Below are positions 1 through 4,948 of a DNA stretch of 11,387 nucleotides, piece after piece. The stretch's first letter is position 1, and the number at the start of each line of letters is the position of its first letter. A program made the position numbers and the translations under genes. The stretch comes from Burkholderiales bacterium. GTDB lineage: Bacteria; Pseudomonadota; Gammaproteobacteria; Burkholderiales; Burkholderiaceae. The notes under the pieces are model-generated. The model made no database searches and was not told the DNA's origin. It saw only the letters and a program-made list of their open reading frames with translations. Where the stretch lies: NCBI GenBank assembly GCA_947372535.1, contig CANBUA010000142.1, forward strand, positions 1 through 11,387. The letters are read 5' to 3'.

Positions 1-1840
1 GATCTGCTTGACCATCGGGCGCGGCGGTCTGGTTCTGCCAGCCGCCCTGTTGGCTACGGCGCTCCAGCGCTTGCCGCTCTTGGGCGAACAGCTCCTCCAG
101 TTGCTGGCGGCCTTGTTTGGCCAGGGACATGAGTGCGGCCTGATCGCGGTGATGCGGCCACATCTCATCGAGCTGCTTGACCGAGTGGCGCCTGAAACGC
201 AGGGCCAATTGGCGCGCATGGTGCGGATGCCAGCCCAGTTGCTCCAGCACGCTGCGCCCGCTCATCAAGGCTGAATCCAGCGTCTCGCGCTCGATCAGCG
301 TCACGCCTCGGTCGCGCAGGGCGTAGTAGTGGCGCACATTGCGCGCCCGGGCCACGATGGTCACGCCGGGGAAGTGCTCGCGGGCCAGGTCGACCAGCTT
401 GAGGCTCTGGTCCACATCGTCGATGGCCACGACCAGCACGCGTGCATCGGCCGCGCCGGCCAGGCGCAGCAGGTCCAGCCGCGTGGCATCGCCATAGTGC
501 ACCCGAAAGCCGAAGCGGCGCAGCACCTCGACCTGCTCGGCATCGTGGTCCAGCACCGTGGGCTTGAGGCCGTTGGCGTACATGAGGCGTCCGATCACCT
601 GGCCGTATCGCCCGAAGCCGGCGATGATCACGGCGCCTTCCTGCGGCTCCGAGAGCTCCGAGGTCAGGCCCTGGCTTGACTGGGCCAGGCGCGGCAGCAC
701 CCAGCGGTCCAGCACCACCAGCAGCAAGGGCGAGAGCAGCATCGACAGGGCGACTGTGCCAATGAGCAGCGAGGTCTGCTGAGCCGTCAGCACGCCGCTG
801 GTCTGGGCTTGCTGGAACACCACGAAGGCGAACTCGCCGCCCTGGGCCAGCAGCAGCGTGAAGACCGGCCGCTCGCCGCGCGGCACCTTGACCACGCTGC
901 CCAACGTCCACAGCACCAACGCCTTGACCACGAGGAAGCCGACCAGCAGGGCCAGCACCCAGCCGATGTCCTGGGCCAGCACGTGGAAGTCGATGCTCAT
1001 GCCCACGGCCATGAAGAACAGCCCCAGCAGCAGGCCCTTGAAAGGCTCGACATCGGTCTCCAGCTCGCGCTTGTATTCGCTCTCGGCCAGCAGCACGCCG
1101 GCCAGGAAGGCGCCCAGCGCCATCGACAGCCCAGCCGCCTGCATGAGCGTGGCGATGCCGGCCACCAGGCCCAGCGAGGCGGCGGTGAAGATCTCTTGCG
1201 AGCCGCTGCGGGCGATCCAGCGCAAGGCGTGGCGCAGCAACAGGCGGCCCACGACCACGATGCCGGCGATGACGGCCAGGGCGCGCAAGGCCTCCAGCCA
1301 GGGCGAGCCTGTGCTCTGCTCGTGGGGACTCAGCAGCGGGATCAAGGCCAGGATGGGGATGGCCGCGACGTCCTGAAACAGCAGGATGGAGAACGTGGCC
1401 TGGCCGCCGGTGGTGGACAGCCAGTTGCGCTCCTGCATGACCTGCAAGGCCACGGCGGTCGATGACAAGGCCAGGCCCAGCCCGCCGACCACCGCCACCG
1501 GCCAGGGCGCGCCCAAGGCCCAGGCGACCAGGCCCAGCGCGCCCGCGCAGCCCAGCACCTGCGCGCTGCCCCAGCCAAAGATGGAGCGCCGCAAGGCCCA
1601 CAGGCGCGGCGGCTCCAGCTCCAATCCGATCAGGAAGAGCATGAGCACCACGCCGAACTCGGCGAAGTGCATGGTCGAGGCCGTGTCGCGGACCAAGTGC
1701 AGGCCAAACGGCCCGATGGCCATGCCGGCGGCCAGGTAGCCAATGATGGAGCCCAGCCCCAGTTTGCGCGACAGCGGCACGGCCACAACGGCCGCGCCCA
1801 GGTAGATCAGCGTGGCCGTCAGCCAGCTTTCGTGTTCCAT
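1..1840 (-). CDS. kefC: KefB/KefC-type glutathione-gated K+/H+ antiporter (CPA2 family), C-terminus cut by window edge
   Basis: Inner-membrane monovalent cation:proton antiporter of the CPA2 family. In the family it exports K+ in exchange for H+, acidifying the cytoplasm during electrophile stress, and is gated by glutathione and its adducts. The ATG at 1840 opens 613 codons with no stop before the left edge, close to the usual 600-650 residues, so only a short tail is missing. Residues about 5-380 form the hydrophobic transport domain. The ion-binding motif FQDVAAIP places the key Asp at 157, and SMALGAFLAGVLLAES lies at about 239-254. A KefC-like cytoplasmic gating loop (ELETDVEP, 259-266) follows. 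The RCK/TrkA-N domain starts near 402 with the Rossmann motif GFGRYG (408-413), acidic D431, and GDAT at 450-453. Its start lies 3 bases after the stop of the kefF-like gene, so the two are probably translationally coupled. KefB versus KefC cannot be decided from this sequence. Confidence 0.95.
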   Translation of the reverse strand, partial: MEHESWLTATLIYLGAAVVAVPLSRKLGLGSIIGYLAAGMAIGPFGLHLVRDTASTMHFAEFGVVLMLFLIGLELEPPRLWALRRSIFGWGSAQVLGCAGALGLVAWALGAPWPVAVVGGLGLALSSTAVALQVMQERNWLSTTGGQATFSILLFQDVAAIPILALIPLLSPHEQSTGSPWLEALRALAVIAGIVVVGRLLLRHALRWIARSGSQEIFTAASLGLVAGIATLMQAAGLSMALGAFLAGVLLAESEYKRELETDVEPFKGLLLGLFFMAVGMSIDFHVLAQDIGWVLALLVGFLVVKALVLWTLGSVVKVPRGERPVFTLLLAQGGEFAFVVFQQAQTSGVLTAQQTSLLIGTVALSMLLSPLLLVVLDRWVLPRLAQSSQGLTSELSEPQEGAVIIAGFGRYGQVIGRLMYANGLKPTVLDHDAEQVEVLRRFGFRVHYGDATRLDLLRLAGAADARVLVVAIDDVDQSLKLVDLAREHFPGVTIVARARNVRHYYALRDRGVTLIERETLDSALMSGRSVLEQLGWHPHHARQLALRFRRHSVKQLDEMWPHHRDQAALMSLAKQGRQQLEELFAQERQALERRSQQGGWQNQTAAPDGQAD

Positions 1841-1843
1841 GGC

Positions 1844-2455
1844 TCAGGGCTCCTGGGGGCGGTCATGGGCAGGCACTTCGCACAAGGGGCAAGCGCCCAG
1901 CTCGTCCATCTCGGGCCAATCTGGGTAGAGGTTCAAGCGGTCCCGGTAGAGGTCGGCATGTTCGGCGAGCTCGGCCTCATTCAGGGCATGGGCGCCGTGC
2001 AGCACCAGCGGCGGCAAAAAGCGCATGCCGCACAGCGTGGCGGTCTGCTCGTAAGGCGGCAGGAAGGCATCGAAGAAATAGCGGTTGTAGCCTGTGGGGC
2101 GGTAGGCATCCTCGGGGCCGCCGGTTGACGTCACCAGCCACAAATCCTTGCCGTGCAGCACCGTGCCGCCGGGCCCGTAAGCCCAACCCAGCGTGAGCAC
2201 CTCGTCCAGCCACAGCTTCATCAGCGGCGGCATGCTGTACCAGTGCGTGGGGTGCTGCCAGACGATCAGGTCGGCGGCCTGGGCGAGCGCCTGCTCGGCC
2301 TCGACATCGATCAGGTGATCGGGGTAGAGCGCATACAGATCGCGCACGGTGACGTGGGCCAAGCCATTGGCGGCCTCGACCATGCGGCGGTTGACGCGCG
2401 AGTGGCGCAGGTCAGGGTGGGCGCTGAGCACCAGCACGTTGGGGGGACTGCTCAT
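1844..2455 (-). CDS. kefF: KefF/KefG-like NAD(P)H:quinone oxidoreductase, Kef ancillary subunit
   Basis: A 203-residue flavodoxin-fold oxidoreductase of the NQO/KefF family. In the family this cytoplasmic FMN protein reduces quinones and electrophiles and binds its partner Kef antiporter, which it needs for full activity. Visible family motifs are an N-terminal beta strand and loop (NVLVLSAHPDLRHSR, 6-20), DLIVWQHPTHWYSMPPLMK (62-80), GWAYGPGG (90-97) and TSTGGP (109-114). These align closely with E. coli KefF as I recall it. The ATG at 2455 gives the expected N-terminus; the frame is open further upstream, but that stretch covers a divergent gene and does not resemble the family. The protein is about 20 residues longer than E. 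coli KefF. Its extra tail carries a CPLC motif (189-192). It lies between the small membrane protein gene (8-base gap) and kefC (3-base gap) on the same strand. Confidence 0.92.
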   Translation of the reverse strand: MSSPPNVLVLSAHPDLRHSRVNRRMVEAANGLAHVTVRDLYALYPDHLIDVEAEQALAQAADLIVWQHPTHWYSMPPLMKLWLDEVLTLGWAYGPGGTVLHGKDLWLVTSTGGPEDAYRPTGYNRYFFDAFLPPYEQTATLCGMRFLPPLVLHGAHALNEAELAEHADLYRDRLNLYPDWPEMDELGACPLCEVPAHDRPQEP

Positions 2456-2463
2456 GGTCGGTG

Positions 2464-2712
2464 TCAGCTTCCGCGCTCCATGTACATCCACACGCACAGC
2501 CCGATCCCGATCAGGTAGAGCAGCCAGGTGTTGGGCACCACGTAGGGATAAAACATCAGGGCGACGCCACCCCACTTCACGCGTGGCCGCTCGCGCACCT
2601 TGCCCCAACGCCAGGCGACCATGCCCACCAGGCCGAAGAAGATGGCCCCGAAAATGTAGGCTGGGCTGGGCAGCGTCAAGCCCATGGATTGCAAGGTCTG
2701 AATCGTGTCCAT
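2464..2712 (-). CDS. Small hydrophobic membrane protein, first gene of the Kef unit
   Basis: An 82-residue protein that I do not recognise beyond resembling conserved hypotheticals of Burkholderiales. It has a short polar N-terminus, a membrane segment at about 18-35, a basic cytoplasmic-type loop (GKVRERPRVKWG, 37-48), a second hydrophobic stretch at about 49-60 and a third at about 62-78, so two or three transmembrane helices. The ATG at 2712 was chosen because it gives a compact product starting MDTIQTLQ. A longer reading from 2802 adds about 30 residues without membrane or coding character and covers the divergent promoter region. No strong Shine-Dalgarno sequence is visible for either start. 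The stop lies 8 bases before the kefF-like start, so co-transcription with the Kef genes is likely. Function is unknown; an accessory role in the Kef system is inferred from position only. Confidence 0.75.
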   Translation of the reverse strand: MDTIQTLQSMGLTLPSPAYIFGAIFFGLVGMVAWRWGKVRERPRVKWGGVALMFYPYVVPNTWLLYLIGIGLCVWMYMERGS

Positions 2713-2770
2713 GCCTGCATGGTAACGGCGCTGATCCGTGTCCATGCACATCGAGGAAAGGGCACACGCG

Positions 2771-2798
2771 TTGACAGGGGCTCGGACTTTGGCACACT
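2771..2798 (+). promoter_or_regulatory. Candidate sigma-70 promoter for the gamma-glutamyl hydrolase gene
   Basis: A perfect -35 hexamer TTGACA (2771-2776) is followed after 16 bases by a weak -10, CACACT (2793-2798, 3 of 6 matches). It points at the plus-strand gene whose likely start is at 2835 and lies in the divergent region shared with the Kef unit. The -10 is poor, so either the promoter is weak, it needs an activator, or the -35 match is chance. Confidence 0.35.
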
Positions 2799-2821
2799 GC
2801 AAAGCATCCGTGACGACTCTT

Positions 2822-2826
2822 GAGAG
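2822..2826 (+). promoter_or_regulatory. Ribosome binding site GAGAG that decides a TTG start
   Basis: GAGAG lies 8 bases before the in-frame TTG at 2835. There is no ATG near the 5' end of this reading frame. The other in-frame candidates, TTG at 2820 and GTG at 2826, have no comparable Shine-Dalgarno sequence at a normal distance. This favours 2835 as the start. Confidence 0.45.
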
Positions 2827-2834
2827 TGTTCCCC

Positions 2835-3629
2835 TTGTCTTCTGCCCCCGTTGTCCTTGTTCCCGCCTGCCAACGCATCCTGGGTCGCCATCCCTTCCAT
2901 GTGGTCGGCAAGAAGTATGTTGATGCCGTTCGGCTGGCGGGCTGTGTACCCCTGGTCGTGCCGGCCGCCACCACGGGCGAACTGGCCGATCTGCTGGCCC
3001 TGGCCGACGGCATCCTGCTCACGGGCTCACCGTCTAACGTGCACCCCAGTTATTTTGGCGAGGCGGTGCACGACCCATCCTTGCCGCTGGACCCAGCCCG
3101 CGATGACTGGACGTTGCCCATCATCCGGCAGGCCTTCGCGCAGCGCCTGCCGCTGTTGGGCATCTGCCGGGGCTTTCAGGAGGTCAACGTGGCGCTGGGC
3201 GGGTCCTTGTACCAGGCGGTGCAGGAGCAGCCCGGGCTGATGGACCACCGCAGCGACGAATCACTGCCCGTGGAGCAGGAATACGGCTTCGCGCACCACG
3301 TGACGGCCACCCCCAGCGGCTTCTTCGAGCAGCACCTGCAAGGGCTGCCCGAATTTGAAGACGGACGCTTCATGGTCAACAGCCTGCACGGGCAGGGCGT
3401 CAAGCAATTGGCGCCGGGGCTTGTGGCGGAGGCCAAGGCACCCGATGGCCTGATCGAGGCCTTCAGCTGGGCGGGCAATGAGGGCGTTGCGCCGGCCTTC
3501 AGCCTGTGCATGCAGTGGCATCCCGAGTGGCTGGCGGCCAACAACCCGGTGTCACGCCGGGTGTTCGAGGCCTTCGGGCAGGCTTGCCAAGCCTATCGTG
3601 CGACCAAGGCGTCCCGTCAAATGGCCTGA
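2835..3629 (+). CDS. Gamma-glutamyl-gamma-aminobutyrate hydrolase family protein (PuuD-like, class I glutamine amidotransferase fold)
   Basis: A cytoplasmic hydrolase of peptidase family C26 / Pfam Peptidase_C26. The best-known member, PuuD, cleaves gamma-glutamyl-GABA to glutamate and GABA in putrescine breakdown. From the TTG at 2835 the product is 264 residues, normal for the family. The nucleophile elbow is LLGICRGFQEVN with Cys at 111. The His-x-Glu of the triad is in MQWHPEW, His 229 and Glu 231. The N-terminal GKKYVDAV stretch and LLTGSPSNVHP (62-72) are also typical. The start is non-ATG: TTG at 2835 is preferred because of the GAGAG upstream and because relatives begin at about this point; TTG 2820 and GTG 2826 are alternatives. 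No polyamine genes are nearby, so the true substrate is unknown. Its last 13 bases overlap the end of the convergent ParA-like gene. Confidence 0.92.
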   Translation: MSSAPVVLVPACQRILGRHPFHVVGKKYVDAVRLAGCVPLVVPAATTGELADLLALADGILLTGSPSNVHPSYFGEAVHDPSLPLDPARDDWTLPIIRQAFAQRLPLLGICRGFQEVNVALGGSLYQAVQEQPGLMDHRSDESLPVEQEYGFAHHVTATPSGFFEQHLQGLPEFEDGRFMVNSLHGQGVKQLAPGLVAEAKAPDGLIEAFSWAGNEGVAPAFSLCMQWHPEWLAANNPVSRRVFEAFGQACQAYRATKASRQMA

Positions 3630-4240
3630 TCCAGCCAATCCGTGATCGGCGCCCACTGCGCCAGGTCTTTCTCGACCTTGGCCGGCGGCACGTCCCACAG
3701 CGTCAAGCCGTGGGCGGCCAAGTGGGCGTAGTTCTGCGTGTCGCGCAGTTGGCTGAGTACCGTGACGCCCAGGGTGCTCAGGAAATCCTGCAGGTGCTCG
3801 GTGGCCTTGGTGTGGTCCTTGACGCGGTTGGCCACCACGGCCAGCTGGAATTTGTCGGCGCGCTTGTGTTCGGCCATCTCGGCGATGAAATCACGCGTTG
3901 CGTAGATGTCGAACACGCTGGCCTGCAAAGGCACCAACACCAGGTTGGCGATCTTAAGGGCGCCGTCCAGGCGCTTGCCTTGCAGCCCGGCGGGCGTGTC
4001 CAGCACCAGGTGCGTCGTGCCCTTGGGCGGCTTGGCCTGCTGGTCCTCGTTGATGATCCACGAGCGGATGGGTGGCAGGTGTGTGGGGCGCAGTTGCAGC
4101 CACAGGCGCGATGACTGCTGGCGGTCGATGTCACCCAGCATGACGGCATGGCCCTGATTGGCCCAGTAGCCGGCGACATTGCTGGAGATGGTGGATTTGC
4201 CTACGCCACCCTTGGGGTTGGCCACGACGATGACGGGCAT
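3617..4240 (-). CDS. Orphan ParA/MinD-family ATPase
   Basis: A 207-residue P-loop ATPase of the ParA/MinD superfamily. Such proteins dimerise on ATP and position DNA, protein clusters or membrane machinery. The deviant Walker A motif is KGGVGKST (10-17), with the signature Lys 10 and the P-loop Lys 15. The switch I region reads GDIDRQQSS (36-44), and the Walker B equivalent is VLDTPAG (79-85). The protein is short and lacks the N-terminal DNA-binding extension of large plasmid ParAs. The ATG at 4240 is supported by GAGGA at 4248-4252, 7 bases upstream, and by the P-loop lying at the usual distance from the N-terminus. No parB-like gene is present and I noticed no parS-like sites, so a replicon-partition role is not supported. 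It resembles conserved chromosomal orphan ParA proteins of Burkholderiales. It is divergent from the thioredoxin-like gene and overlaps the hydrolase gene tail-to-tail. Confidence 0.9.
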   Translation of the reverse strand: MPVIVVANPKGGVGKSTISSNVAGYWANQGHAVMLGDIDRQQSSRLWLQLRPTHLPPIRSWIINEDQQAKPPKGTTHLVLDTPAGLQGKRLDGALKIANLVLVPLQASVFDIYATRDFIAEMAEHKRADKFQLAVVANRVKDHTKATEHLQDFLSTLGVTVLSQLRDTQNYAHLAAHGLTLWDVPPAKVEKDLAQWAPITDWLDQAI

Positions 4241-4289
4241 GGATGAGTCCTCACTGATCAGGCGAAAGCGGCGGGTTTGCCGGGGCTCC

Positions 4290-4317
4290 ACTGTAAGACA
4301 TGCGGCTCGCGCGACAA
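4290..4317 (-). promoter_or_regulatory. Candidate sigma-70 promoter for the ParA-like gene
   Basis: Read on the minus strand, TTGTCG (4312-4317, 4 of 6 matches to the -35 consensus) is followed after 16 bases by TACAGT (4290-4295, 4 of 6 matches to the -10). This would give a leader of roughly 40 bases before the ATG at 4240. It lies in the 84-base divergent region between this gene and the thioredoxin-like gene. I found no comparable plus-strand promoter there. Confidence 0.3.
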
Positions 4318-4324
4318 TGCGGGC

Positions 4325-4693
4325 ATGACTTCCCCCGTTTTGACCGTGGCTTGCCTGTGCGCCGCCTGGTGCGGCACCTGCGGCGAGTACCGCCCGATTT
4401 TCGATCAGTTGCAGGCCGCCAGGCCGGGTGACCGCTTCCGCTGGATCGACATCGAGGACGAGGCCGCGCTGGTCGGCGACATCGACGTCGAAACCTTCCC
4501 GACCTTGCTGGTGGCGAGCTCGGAGGGCCAGGTGCTGTTCGCCGGTCCCGTGCTGCCGCGTCTCAACGATGCTTTGCGGTTGCTGGCGTCCCAGGCGCAA
4601 CAGCTTCAGGGCGGCGGGGCGCCCATGGGGATGGCTGGCATGCCGTGGGACCAGGCCCAGGCCTTCCAGGCCTTGGCCAAGGCGCTGACTTAA
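4325..4693 (+). CDS. Thioredoxin-like protein with CGTC active site
   Basis: A 122-residue thioredoxin-fold protein, probably a cytoplasmic thiol-disulfide oxidoreductase because no signal peptide or membrane segment is visible. The active site is AAWCGTCGEYRP with Cys 16 and Cys 19. The cis-proline motif TFPT is at 57-60 (Pro 59), the usual place opposite the CxxC. The protein is slightly longer than thioredoxin. Its last 30 residues form a Gly/Met-rich linker (QGGGAPMGMAGM, 95-106) and a short helix. Two extra cysteines (10 and 12) lie just before the active site. ATG 4325 is preferred because the fold starts at once; an in-frame ATG at 4277 adds 16 residues upstream. No strong Shine-Dalgarno sequence is visible. 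The middle residues GT instead of GP mean that redox potential and partner cannot be taken from standard thioredoxins. Its TAA stop overlaps the stop of the next, convergent gene. Confidence 0.87.
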   Translation: MTSPVLTVACLCAAWCGTCGEYRPIFDQLQAARPGDRFRWIDIEDEAALVGDIDVETFPTLLVASSEGQVLFAGPVLPRLNDALRLLASQAQQLQGGGAPMGMAGMPWDQAQAFQALAKALT

Positions 4694-4923
4694 ACCTGCC
4701 CGCGCGCCAGGGCAGCGCGGATGCGCTCAATGGTGGCGTCCATGGGGGCTTTGGAGGACACCTCCAGCCCCAGGCCGCGTGCGATCTGGTTGACCTTCAT
4801 GGGGTTGAGCGGCACGCCGCCCTTGTCGATGGCGGCCACCAGTTGCAAGGCCTGGCGGCGCTCGGGGGTGGTCGTGCAGTCCTCGGGCGGGGAGCCCTTG
4901 ATCAACTGAATCAGCCAGTGCAT
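4690..4923 (-). CDS. Conserved-looking 77-residue hypothetical protein downstream of the GGDEF-EAL gene
   Basis: A small soluble protein that I cannot assign to a family. It has no signal peptide or clear membrane segment. It starts with a mildly hydrophobic helix (MHWLIQLIKG), followed by a Pro/Thr-rich turn and a helix at about 21-33. From 42 on, MKVNQIARGLGLEV and then a C-terminal helix (61-74) loosely resemble a helix-turn-helix or other small helical domain. The ATG at 4923 is supported by GAGG at 4932-4935, 8 bases upstream; the frame closes with a stop at 4954-4956, so the protein cannot start much earlier. It lies 25 bases downstream of the stop of the GGDEF-EAL gene on the same strand, so the two are probably co-transcribed. 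Reality as a gene is likely from the Shine-Dalgarno sequence, the spacing and base composition; the function is unknown. Confidence 0.7.
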   Translation of the reverse strand: MHWLIQLIKGSPPEDCTTTPERRQALQLVAAIDKGGVPLNPMKVNQIARGLGLEVSSKAPMDATIERIRAALARGQV

Positions 4924-4948
4924 CTCGTCGGCCTCGTCATGGTCGTCG

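Noticed and set aside
165..1601. Long minus-strand open frame of 478 codons overlapping the antiporter gene in another frame
   Set aside because: The product is Ala/Gly/Arg/Pro-rich without motifs. The frame starting at 1840 gives a complete KefC-type transport domain and RCK domain over the same bases.
2790..2805. Possible sigma-54 promoter starting TGGCAC
   Set aside because: The -24-like TGGCAC is present, but the -12 position reads AAAGC instead of TTGCA or TTGCT.
2456..3022. Upstream extension of the KefF-like frame to an ATG at 3022
   Set aside because: The extra 189 residues cross the small membrane gene, the divergent promoter region and part of the hydrolase gene. They show no family similarity; the family N-terminus begins at 2455.
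4241..4600. Upstream extension of the ParA-like frame to an ATG at 4600
   Set aside because: It covers the divergent promoter region and the thioredoxin-like gene. ATG 4240 has GAGGA 7 bases upstream and puts the P-loop at the normal N-terminal position.
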